This document shows positions 1 through 5,243 of a stretch of 5,243 bases of DNA, one piece after another; the stretch's first letter is position 1, and each line of letters starts with the position of its first letter. Made by a program: the position numbers and the translations under genes. The notes under the pieces were generated by a model. That model worked only from the letters and a program-made list of their open reading frames with translations, was not told the origin of the DNA and made no database searches. The stretch comes from Bacillota bacterium (GTDB lineage Bacteria > Bacillota > DTU025): contig DMOT01000296.1 of the NCBI GenBank assembly GCA_003456765.1, forward strand, positions 1-5,243. The letters run 5' to 3'.

Positions 1-1607
1 GTTGAGAGGCGGTGGGCGATGACTATTGTAGTTCTGCCTCCAATGAGCCTTTCCAGTCCGGCTGCGATCTTGGCCTCAGTCTCAGTATCTACCGATGATG
101 TTGCTTCATCCAGAATGAGAATGGGCGCATCGTAGAGGAGGGCTCTTGCTATGGCAAGCCGCTGTTTCTGCCCGCCTGAGAGCCTCACGCCCCGCTCTCC
201 TATGTGGGTATCGTACCCATTTGGCATCTCTCTGATGAACTCGTCGGCCCCTGCAGCAGTTGCGGCTTCGATGATCTCTTCCAAAGTAGCGCTGGGGCTA
301 CCGTACGCGATGTTCTCGGCGACTGTCCCATTAAACAAGAACACATCCTGCAATACCATGCCGATATGCCGACGAAGAGAGGAGATCGTAACATCGCGGA
401 TATCTACCCCATCTATTAGAATACGTCCTTTGCCAGGATCATAGAACCTGGGAATCAGGTTGGCCATTGTCGTTTTTCCCACACCTGTGGGACCTACAAG
501 AGCAACCATCTCGCCCGGGTTAATCTCCAGGTTTATGCCCTTGAGCACTGGGGTTTCGTCGTAGTTGAAGCAGACGTTTTCGTAGGTAATGTAGCCTTCA
601 ACTTTTTCGAATTCCATGGCGTCGGGGGCATCATGTATGTCAGGCTCTGTGTCGAGCACTTCGAAGTAACGGTCTGATGCGGCCAGGGCTTGCTGAAGGG
701 ATTCGTTGAGCCGGTTAAGTCCCATGATAGGCTCGTAGAAGAGGCCCGCATACAGAAGAAACCCGGTGATGTCAGCTATGGTTATCTGGCCCTGGATCGC
801 CATCAAACCTCCAAACAGAACAACTGAGACAGTTCCGAGACCTGCGAAGAAGTCGATTGCGCCGTGGAAACAGGCGCTTGTCGACACAGCTCTCGTAATA
901 GCTGAAGAATGCACCATGATGCGCCTGCCCACAGATTCCATTTCGCGCTCCTCTTGCGTAAATACCTGGATCTCCCGCATCCCGCTGAGATTGTCTTGCA
1001 GAACTGCGTTGAGATCTCCCAGCCTTGCTTGGGCATGGCGGAATAGGGGACGGACGTATCTGTTATATGCGACGAATCCAAGTATGATAAGGGGGATAGG
1101 CACCAGGGTATACAGAGCCAGTGTTGGGTTGATCGAGAAGAGCACAGCGAAGACTCCGGCGACTGTGAGGAGGCTGACGATGGTCTCTGGGATCACATGG
1201 GCAATCAAGGTCTCAAAATGGTGGGTGTCATTGATTGCTCTCGACATGATCTGTCCCGTCTCAGTGGCCGAGTAGTATTTCGGGGATAGTCTCTGCAGAT
1301 GATCATAGATCTCCTTCCGGGCCGCTGCTACGGCACCCCACCCGGCAACGTGGGCAGCCCACACCTGGAGGGCTCGGAGTGCGGGCCTGAGGGCATACAC
1401 AATAAGCAGAGTCAGGGATATGTTGATCACCACGCTAGCTTCCGCAGTTCCAAGGCCGATGCTCTCTTCGATTGTGCCGACAAGGCTTCTTATCAGCCAG
1501 GGGCCTGATAGATTGGCAGCAGTTACCCCCAGCATTGCAACGAACGCTATCACCATCCAGCGCCAGTAATCGCGTGATATTACTACAAGACGAGTTATGT
1601 TTCGCAA
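1..1607 (-). CDS. ABC exporter, fused permease and ATPase (MsbA/MdlB-like), C-terminus cut by window edge
   Basis: A half-size ABC exporter: six membrane helices fused to one ATPase, working as a homo- or heterodimer in the cytoplasmic membrane to pump lipid, drug or peptide outward. Counting from the TTG start, 535 residues are visible. Hydrophobic segments lie near residues 16-38 and 60-80, followed by two long hairpins. The ATPase shows Walker A GPTGVGKT (372-379), Q-loop LQDVFLF, X-loop GERG, signature LSGGQ (476-480), Walker B LILDEATSSVD (Asp500, Glu501) and the H-loop His532 in AHRLST. All catalytic residues are intact, so this is not a degenerate subunit. About 45 residues should be missing off the left edge, giving about 580 in total, normal for the family. 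TTG 1605-1607 is preferred because GAGGTGA sits 7 bases upstream. An in-frame ATG at 1722-1724 would add 39 residues but has no good ribosome site. The substrate cannot be read from the sequence. The reading frame is read from the reverse complement and stays open to position 3. Confidence 0.95.
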   Translation of the reverse strand, partial: MRNITRLVVISRDYWRWMVIAFVAMLGVTAANLSGPWLIRSLVGTIEESIGLGTAEASVVINISLTLLIVYALRPALRALQVWAAHVAGWGAVAAARKEIYDHLQRLSPKYYSATETGQIMSRAINDTHHFETLIAHVIPETIVSLLTVAGVFAVLFSINPTLALYTLVPIPLIILGFVAYNRYVRPLFRHAQARLGDLNAVLQDNLSGMREIQVFTQEEREMESVGRRIMVHSSAITRAVSTSACFHGAIDFFAGLGTVSVVLFGGLMAIQGQITIADITGFLLYAGLFYEPIMGLNRLNESLQQALAASDRYFEVLDTEPDIHDAPDAMEFEKVEGYITYENVCFNYDETPVLKGINLEINPGEMVALVGPTGVGKTTMANLIPRFYDPGKGRILIDGVDIRDVTISSLRRHIGMVLQDVFLFNGTVAENIAYGSPSATLEEIIEAATAAGADEFIREMPNGYDTHIGERGVRLSGGQKQRLAIARALLYDAPILILDEATSSVDTETEAKIAAGLERLIGGRTTIVIAHRLS

Positions 1608-1614
1608 GATTGAG

Positions 1615-1621
1615 TCACCTC
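1615..1621 (-). promoter_or_regulatory. Shine-Dalgarno site that decides the ABC exporter start
   Basis: On the minus strand GAGGTGA, a seven-base match to the anti-Shine-Dalgarno complement, stands 7 bases ahead of the TTG at 1605-1607. The competing upstream ATG (1722-1724) has no comparable site. Starting at TTG also places the first membrane helix about 15 residues in, as is usual for these exporters. Confidence 0.7.
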
Positions 1622-1749
1622 GTGTTATTCCTTCTACGTCTGAAGCGCCGTAATTGCGCAACTTGCCAGTTGGATTTTGATGCTCTGTTGTTTTCTCACC
1701 CAGCCGCTTCAGGACCTCCGACATTCATATAGGTTCTACTTTCTCGGAG

Positions 1750-1829
1750 TACTTCCTTTAGCTGAGCATTCCTCCGTCCGCGCCAGGGCGGTGAGGTGCA
1801 ATCTGCACCCTAGCAAATTACAGGAAGTA
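1750..1829 (-). promoter_or_regulatory. Possible structured leader of the ABC exporter mRNA
   Basis: An 8-base perfect inverted repeat, TACTTCCT at 1750-1757 and AGGAAGTA at 1822-1829, encloses two smaller ones: GGTGCA/TGCACC (1795-1800 and 1804-1809, 3-base loop) and CCGC/GCGG (1778-1781 and 1788-1791, 6-base loop). The layout resembles a closing stem with two internal hairpins. It lies about 143 bases upstream of the preferred TTG start, so it would fall in the 5' leader if the transcript begins farther upstream. It matches no riboswitch class I can recall, and the GGTGCA dyad alone could be a DNA operator. Sequence symmetry cannot tell which strand is transcribed. Confidence 0.3.
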
Positions 1830-2155
1830 TCCCCCTGGTTTATGTCATGATTTCTATGTTTTGTGCCCAAGCTTCATTCGCACGTATTGCAGTCAGCTTG
1901 GCGGCGTTTGGTCGCGTTGATTGACATCTGTGGGTGCTAGATGCGTGGTTGCTTGACCGTCATGGCTCTCGCGTAGGATGCTCATTCTGTTTTCATCCAG
2001 GGCCAGTAGGCAACTGAATCTTCGTGGACAGAACGGGAGCAATTTGGAGAACTTGATTCGCCCATTGAGGGCAGGGATACTGCCAAATTTGTGGAAGAGT
2101 TCGTATGATGAGGAATTTTATCGAATACTCTAGTTTCCCAGAATGCGTTCGGCGC

Positions 2156-2177
2156 GATAGAATCTGCGATTCTTATC
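2156..2177. repeat. Imperfect hairpin-forming inverted repeat
   Basis: GATAGAATC (2156-2164) and GATTCTTATC (2168-2177) are complementary except for one bulged base, with a 3-base loop (TGC). No T-tract follows on either strand, so it is not a standard terminator. Fourteen bases short of 2218 a second symmetric pair occurs: two copies of the self-complementary GGCGCC at 2204-2209 and 2218-2223. The role of either is unknown. Confidence 0.35.
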
Positions 2178-2370
2178 AGTGGCGGAAATACCTAGTTTAG
2201 CTTGGCGCCAGCGGAATGGCGCCTTTGTCGTGGGTGACTGCCGCCCGGGCCTAGCCATTGTCGGCCCTGGCATTTGTGCCGTACAGCCCAATCAGAAGCT
2301 GCACATTGGATCTCCAGTCTTACATGACTTCGATGGACTAATGGGGGGATGCGGGAGAACCTTTTGACTG

Positions 2371-2393
2371 ATCACCTAATCAGAATTGGTGAT
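2371..2393. promoter_or_regulatory. Dyad upstream of the dehydrogenase-permease unit, possible operator
   Basis: ATCACC (2371-2376) and GGTGAT (2388-2393) form a perfect 6-base inverted repeat. Allowing one bulged T at 2377, the arms extend to ATCACC-AAT and ATT-GGTGAT, nine pairs around a 4-base centre. It ends about 62 bases before the preferred ATG of the dehydrogenase, and TTGACT, a -35-like hexamer (2364-2369), abuts its left arm. This is a suitable place for a substrate-responsive repressor, but no regulator gene is in the window and the match to any known operator consensus is not evident. Confidence 0.35.
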
Positions 2394-2432
2394 AGTGTTC
2401 GGTTATTGGTAGCTTGCTTTCAATATGAGATG

Positions 2433-2458
2433 TAGCAATGGGAAGGGTGATAGCAATG
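2433..2458 (+). repeat. Direct repeat TAGCAATG spanning two candidate start codons
   Basis: TAGCAATG occurs at 2433-2440 and again at 2451-2458. Each copy ends in an in-frame ATG for the dehydrogenase. Only the second copy has a good Shine-Dalgarno sequence, AAGGGTGA at 2443-2450, and that site lies between the two copies. This favours the downstream start. The repeat may be coincidence or a small duplication. Confidence 0.5.
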
Positions 2459-3415
2459 AGAGTCGATGACACACAGAAAATTGGCGTTGCCGGAGCCGGT
2501 ACCATGGGCTCGGGAATAGCGCAAATCTTCGCCAGGAAGGGCTACGAGGTAGTCGTAACCGACATAGACGAAGAACACCTGCAAAGGTCGGCTGAACTTG
2601 TGGACATCTTCAATAGCAGCCTCATCGAGGAGGGGATAATGCTCCCCGAAGAGGCGGAAGAGGTCAGGGGACTTATATCCTATAGTACAGACAACCAGGT
2701 CTTCAGCGATGCAGACCTCATTATCGAAGCCATCATTGAGAAGATGGAGATAAAACAGGACTTCTGGCGTGAAATAGAAGCGATTGCGAGAAGAGATGCT
2801 TTCTTTGCTACGAATACGTCAGGGCTCAGCATAAACGGGATATGCGAAAAGGTTGAGAACAAAGGAAGATTCATCGGAATGCACTTCTGGAACCCGCCCC
2901 ACATAATCCCCCTGGTTGAACTGACAAAGGCAGACGAAACATCTGATGAAACCGTAGAGGAACTGAAGAAACTTATGACGATCATAGACAAGGAAGCTGT
3001 CGTTGTACACAAGGATGCTCCCGGTTTCATAGGAAATAGGCTCCAGTTTGCAGTATTCAGAGAGGCTTTGCACATAGTGGATGAAGGGATTGCTACCTTC
3101 GAAGATGTTGACAAAGCCATGAAATATGGGCCGGGCTTCAGGTACCCGATAATAGGTCCTTTGCAGACTGCGGACTTGGGAGGCCTGGATACTTTCTACT
3201 ACATATCGGATTACCTTTTCGAAGAACTGAGCGACATGAAAGAGCCGCCGGTGATGCTCCAGAAAATGATGAATGCGGGACGGCTGGGGGTCAAGTCAAG
3301 GAAGGGTTTCTGGGACTACTCAGGCGGCAAGCATGAACAGGCAATAAAGACAAGGGACAAGATGCTCTTCGAAATGCTGAAACACATACACCCGGAGCAA
3401 AAAACGGGCAGATGA
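2456..3415 (+). CDS. NAD-dependent 3-hydroxyacyl-CoA dehydrogenase family protein
   Basis: A cytoplasmic dehydrogenase of 319 residues, expected to oxidise an L-3-hydroxy group to a ketone with NAD+. The N-terminal Rossmann domain has GAGTMG (13-18), and Asp36 ends the second strand, which favours NAD+ over NADP+. The catalytic set of the family is present: Ser122 in TNTSGLS, His143 in HFWNPP, Glu155 in LVEL and Asn194 in GNRLQ. The Ser-His and His-Glu spacings are those of human HADH. The all-helical C-terminal domain ends with GRLGVKSRKGFWDYS (about 283-297). NPPHIIPLVEL, NRLQ and FRYPIIGPL resemble the lambda-crystallin / L-gulonate / carnitine dehydrogenase branch more than classical 3-hydroxybutyryl-CoA dehydrogenase (HFFNPVP, GYPMGP), so the substrate may be a free hydroxy acid. 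The permease 63 bases downstream supports that. ATG 2456 is chosen for its AAGGGTGA site 5 bases upstream. An in-frame ATG at 2438 would add MGRVIA and has only a weak site. Family assignment is firm; the substrate is not. Confidence 0.95.
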   Translation: MRVDDTQKIGVAGAGTMGSGIAQIFARKGYEVVVTDIDEEHLQRSAELVDIFNSSLIEEGIMLPEEAEEVRGLISYSTDNQVFSDADLIIEAIIEKMEIKQDFWREIEAIARRDAFFATNTSGLSINGICEKVENKGRFIGMHFWNPPHIIPLVELTKADETSDETVEELKKLMTIIDKEAVVVHKDAPGFIGNRLQFAVFREALHIVDEGIATFEDVDKAMKYGPGFRYPIIGPLQTADLGGLDTFYYISDYLFEELSDMKEPPVMLQKMMNAGRLGVKSRKGFWDYSGGKHEQAIKTRDKMLFEMLKHIHPEQKTGR

Positions 3416-3423
3416 GTTAGGAG

Positions 3424-3444
3424 TCCGCGGGTTATCTGCGCGGA
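3424..3444 (+). promoter_or_regulatory. Intercistronic stem-loop between dehydrogenase and permease
   Basis: TCCGCG (3424-3429) and CGCGGA (3439-3444) form a perfect, GC-rich 6-base stem around a 9-base loop in the 63-base gap. No T-tract follows directly, so complete termination is unlikely. It could stabilise the upstream message or lower permease expression relative to the dehydrogenase. No promoter is apparent in the gap, which fits one transcript for both genes. Confidence 0.4.
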
Positions 3445-3466
3445 ACATGTTTCATTCAACAAGGAC

Positions 3467-3471
3467 GGAGG
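3467..3471 (+). promoter_or_regulatory. Shine-Dalgarno site of the permease gene
   Basis: GGAGG stands 7 bases ahead of the ATG at 3479, consensus in both sequence and spacing. It fixes the permease start, and the encoded N-terminus (MFGIITGLVLLMLL) begins directly with a membrane segment as GntP-family proteins do. Confidence 0.8.
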
Positions 3472-3478
3472 ACTAGTC

Positions 3479-4771
3479 ATGTTCGGCATTATTACAGGTC
3501 TGGTGCTGCTCATGCTTCTAACCTACAGAGGCCATTCCATCATCTGGGTTGCTCCCCTGGCAGCTTTGGTTGTAGCTGCTACAGGCGGACTTCCGTTGCT
3601 TGAGGCATACACAGGCACCTACATGACCGGATTCGTGGCGTTCACAAAATCTTGGTTCCCCGTGTTTATGCTGGGTGCCATCTTTGTCCACTTGATGGAC
3701 TATACCGGTGCCGCCCGGTCAATTGCCAACTGGCTCACGAAGATACTTGGGCCCAAGAGAGCTATCTTAGGCGTAATCATCGGGAGCGCGGTGCTTACAT
3801 ATGGTGGAATCAGTGTGTTTGTAGTCGTGTTTGCCATGTATCCGCTGGCGCTTGCGCTGTTCAGAGAGGCCAACATCTCGAGAACCCTGATTCCAGGCTC
3901 AATTGCACTGGGATCATTCACGTTTACGATGACTGCCCTGCCGGGTTCACCTCAGATTCAGAACCTTATTCCCATCGATTATTTCGGCACAACACCATCA
4001 GCTGCTCCGGCAATGGGCCTGGTATCCGCTGTTCTTATGTTCGGCCTGGGATACGCGTATTTAAGGCACAGGGAAAGAAAACTAGCCGAAGCAGGTGAGG
4101 TATTCACCGAACCTGCAACAAGAGGCACCAAAGGGGATGGGGCAGCATTGAGAAAACTGCCAAATCCTCTTGTGTCGTTGCTTCCACTTATCGCAGTGAT
4201 AGTGACCCTGAATCTATGGAAATGGGATATTGTCACTGCGTTGTTCTCAGGGATAGTGCTTGCCATGATCACGAATGCCAGGGCCTACAAGGGGTTTGCG
4301 AAGACCATCAGCAGCGGAGCTGCTGGCTCGATCACTGCCATCGTGAATACAAGCGCCGCTGTGGGTTTCGGGGCAGTCGTCAAATCGGTTCCTGGTTTTC
4401 AAGAACTGACTTCGCTCATACTGGGAATCAAAGGGTCGCCGCTCATCTCAGAGGCTATTGCTGTCAACCTCTTGGCAGGGGCCACAGGCTCTGCCTCAGG
4501 CGGATTAGGTATTGCCCTGTCTGCCCTGGGCGAGCAGTACTGCCAGCTGGCTGCCAAGACGGGCATCAGCCTTGAGGCGTTTCACAGGGTGGCATCCCTC
4601 GCATCCGGAGGGCTGGATACGCTGCCGCACAATGGTGCAGTCTTAACGCTTCTGGCCGTAACAGGTATGACACACAGGGAGGCGTACCGGGATATCTTCG
4701 TCACAACAGTGCTGTTGCCCATTTTGTCTTCAATACCAGCCATAATCTTGGCCAGTGTCGGGATTTACTGA
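3479..4771 (+). CDS. GntP family permease (gluconate / hydroxy-acid : cation symporter)
   Basis: A 430-residue polytopic membrane protein, close to the usual 430-450 of the GntP family, expected to import gluconate-like sugar acids or small hydroxycarboxylates with protons. It starts in a hydrophobic segment and has about a dozen hydrophobic stretches, broken by one charged loop near residues 196-225 (RHRERKLAEAGE onwards). Family hallmarks are LGAIFVHLMDYTGAA (about 66-80), TALPGSPQIQN with DYFGT after it (about 152-170), ATGSASGGLGIAL, and SGGLDTLPHNGAVLTLL followed by GMTHREAYRDI near the C-terminus. It resembles the hydroxybutyrate-type members, such as the B. subtilis YxjC neighbourhood, as I recall it, more than E. 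coli gluconate permeases, but the ligand cannot be read off. It follows the dehydrogenase with no intervening promoter seen, so both are probably one operon and the permease likely delivers the dehydrogenase's substrate or a precursor. Confidence 0.94.
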   Translation: MFGIITGLVLLMLLTYRGHSIIWVAPLAALVVAATGGLPLLEAYTGTYMTGFVAFTKSWFPVFMLGAIFVHLMDYTGAARSIANWLTKILGPKRAILGVIIGSAVLTYGGISVFVVVFAMYPLALALFREANISRTLIPGSIALGSFTFTMTALPGSPQIQNLIPIDYFGTTPSAAPAMGLVSAVLMFGLGYAYLRHRERKLAEAGEVFTEPATRGTKGDGAALRKLPNPLVSLLPLIAVIVTLNLWKWDIVTALFSGIVLAMITNARAYKGFAKTISSGAAGSITAIVNTSAAVGFGAVVKSVPGFQELTSLILGIKGSPLISEAIAVNLLAGATGSASGGLGIALSALGEQYCQLAAKTGISLEAFHRVASLASGGLDTLPHNGAVLTLLAVTGMTHREAYRDIFVTTVLLPILSSIPAIILASVGIY

Positions 4772-4836
4772 GCCGTATTCTTGCTTAGTGAGCAGTAATA
4801 GCTAATGCGATAGGAATATGAAATCATGCCGATGAC

Positions 4837-4910
4837 AGCCGGCGATGTTCAGTCAAAGAGGGCATCGAAGGCTGGCTTCCAGGGCGTACGAAACTGGATG
4901 CTTCGTGTAC
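4837..4910 (+). ncRNA. Candidate structured RNA: two stem-loops ahead of a terminator
   Basis: Stem 1 pairs AGCC (4837-4840) with GGCT (4870-4873) and CGATG (4843-4847) with CATCG (4863-4867), with a symmetric GG/AA internal loop and a 15-base apical loop. Stem 2 pairs GTACGAA (4886-4892) with TTCGT-G-TAC (4902-4910), seven pairs with one bulge. Both lie just before the terminator hairpin at 4923-4955. This could be the 3' untranslated region of the operon, a small RNA released from it, or an independent RNA. No strong promoter is seen upstream, so the 3'-UTR reading is simplest. Confidence 0.3.
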
Positions 4911-4922
4911 TCATGCATCAAC

Positions 4923-4955
4923 GGCCCTCGCCTTCACATTGGGCGGGGGTTATTT
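4923..4955 (+). terminator. Probable Rho-independent terminator of the dehydrogenase-permease operon
   Basis: CCCTCGCC (4925-4932) pairs with GGCGGGGG (4942-4949) through eight base pairs, one of them U-G, around a 9-base loop. Two G-U pairs can extend the stem (G4923-G4924 with T4950-T4951), and TTATTT follows immediately. The opposite strand has no T-tract, so it reads in the plus direction. It lies about 150 bases after the permease stop codon, and no better terminator is closer. Confidence 0.65.
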
Positions 4956-5073
4956 CAGGCTTGGATTTGACGCTCGAGAGCTACTACCAGGGCTTTGCTT
5001 GCGACGCGGTGAGCTGACCGGATTCCCAGGAACGTCGCATACGGCATAGGTTCGCATAGAGGATTTGGCATCC

Positions 5074-5157
5074 GGGGTAGGGAGTAGCCTCGAGTAGCTC
5101 GAAAGATCGCCGCTACCCCACATCCATACCCTCTTTGGGGTGTTTGCCCATAGGCAA
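5074..5157. repeat. Cluster of inverted repeats
   Basis: GGGGTAG (5074-5080) and CTACCCC (5113-5119) form a 7-base outer pair that encloses TCGAG-TAG-CTCGA (5090-5102). Nearby TTGCC-CATA-GGCAA (5144-5157) is another perfect hairpin. The three together suggest a folded RNA or a decayed palindromic element. I recognise no known family and cannot assign a strand. Confidence 0.3.
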
Positions 5158-5223
5158 TAGAGCAGTGCAAGCTAGGTTGAGATCCATATTGGCAGGTAAT
5201 CTATCTATGGCCATGAAGGACTG

Positions 5224-5238
5224 CGTGTTGTAAACACG
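5224..5238. promoter_or_regulatory. Perfect dyad CGTGTT-GTA-AACACG, possible operator
   Basis: A 6-base perfect inverted repeat with a 3-base centre, five bases from the right edge. It could be an operator for a gene beyond the window or a small hairpin. It does not fit the CcpA cre or Rex consensus well. Confidence 0.25.
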
Positions 5239-5243
5239 GTTTA

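Larger units (their letters stand above)
1608..2455. other. Divergent intergenic region between exporter and dehydrogenase genes
   Basis: About 850 bases separate the divergent ABC exporter and dehydrogenase starts. I see no convincing gene here. It contains a 39-codon open extension of the ABC frame (1608-1724), a set of nested inverted repeats at 1750-1829, two short open stretches (2010-2105 and 2161-2364) that may be decayed coding sequence, hairpin-forming dyads at 2156-2177 and 2204-2223, and a dyad close to the dehydrogenase gene at 2371-2393. I found no clear sigma-A promoter for either gene: TTGACA at 1921-1926 lacks a -10 box at proper spacing, and TTGACT at 2364-2369 is 21 bases from the nearest GATAGT. 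Confidence 0.7.
4772..5243. other. Non-coding region downstream of the permease
   Basis: No convincing gene is visible in these 472 bases. The reading frames that are open (for instance 4826-5017 on plus) have no ribosome site and unconvincing amino-acid composition. The content is a run of stem-loops ending in a probable terminator (4837-4955), a second cluster of inverted repeats (5074-5157) and a perfect dyad at the right edge (5224-5238). No tRNA, rRNA or mobile-element end is recognised. Confidence 0.65.

Noticed and set aside
151..444. Plus-strand open frame opposite the ABC ATPase domain
   Set aside because: The opposite strand encodes the Walker, Q-loop and signature motifs in a continuous frame, so this is a shadow.
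766..1275. Long plus-strand open frame (169 codons) opposite the ABC exporter
   Set aside because: It is antisense to the exporter's conserved membrane domain and has no ribosome site or protein-like features.
1299..1732. Two overlapping plus-strand open frames over the exporter's 5' end
   Set aside because: They overlap the exporter coding strand and its ribosome site and show no recognisable domain.
1921..1949. TTGACA as a -35 box of a promoter in the spacer
   Set aside because: No acceptable -10 hexamer occurs 16-18 bases downstream.
2680..3120. Minus-strand open frame of 146 codons within the dehydrogenase
   Set aside because: It is antisense to conserved catalytic motifs, and its serine-rich composition is typical of a reverse-strand shadow.
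3652..4098. Plus-strand frame of 148 codons inside the permease
   Set aside because: It lies in the alternative frame of the permease; the permease frame carries the GntP motifs and membrane segments.
4826..5017. 63-codon open frame after the permease
   Set aside because: It has no Shine-Dalgarno site, spans the terminator hairpin and has no recognisable domain.
5031..5075. Possible tRNA because of a GGTTCGCAT stretch resembling a T-loop
   Set aside because: No acceptor, anticodon or D-arm pairing could be found around it.
4955..5170. 71-codon minus-strand open frame in the 3' region
   Set aside because: It lacks a ribosome site and overlaps a cluster of inverted repeats; composition is not convincing.
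1..5243. CRISPR array, insertion sequence, toxin-antitoxin or defence island
   Set aside because: There are no regularly spaced repeats, transposase motifs or recognised defence genes; the three complete or near-complete genes are transport and metabolism.

Overview
The window looks like a chromosomal segment of a Bacillota (Firmicutes, Clostridia-like) bacterium. This is an inference from the strong Shine-Dalgarno sequences close to the GGAGGTGA consensus, the moderate GC content, the frequent ATA and AGA/AGG codons, and the gene content. No phylogenetic marker is present, so the assignment is soft.

Layout. (1) Positions 1 to about 1607, minus strand: a type IV ABC exporter with a fused membrane domain and ATPase. 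Its start lies inside the window and its last residues run off the left edge. (2) Positions 1608-2455: a divergent intergenic region of about 850 bases. It holds a possible structured leader for the ABC gene, a few short dyads, two short open stretches that may be relics of decayed genes, and a dyad just ahead of the next gene. (3) Positions 2456-4771, plus strand: a two-gene unit with an NAD-dependent 3-hydroxyacyl-CoA dehydrogenase-family protein followed, after 63 bases, by a GntP-family carboxylate permease. (4) Positions 4772-5243: non-coding, with consecutive stem-loops, a good candidate Rho-independent terminator at 4923-4955, a second cluster of inverted repeats and a small perfect dyad at the right edge.

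How the genes may work together. The permease would import a hydroxy- or sugar-acid with a cation, and the dehydrogenase would oxidise a 3-hydroxy group with NAD+. The dehydrogenase carries the full catalytic set of the 3-hydroxyacyl-CoA dehydrogenase fold. It also carries motifs (NPP..IPLVEL, NRLQ, FRYPIIGPL) that recall the lambda-crystallin / L-gulonate 3-dehydrogenase / carnitine dehydrogenase branch, whose substrates are free hydroxy acids. A small catabolic module for a free hydroxy acid is therefore as plausible as a step of beta-oxidation. The ABC exporter is divergent and has no visible functional link.

I found no CRISPR array, transposase, tRNA, rRNA or recognised riboswitch class, and no clear sign of an undescribed defence or mobile system. 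The most interesting items are the dehydrogenase-permease pairing and the uncharacterised structured intergenic RNA candidates.
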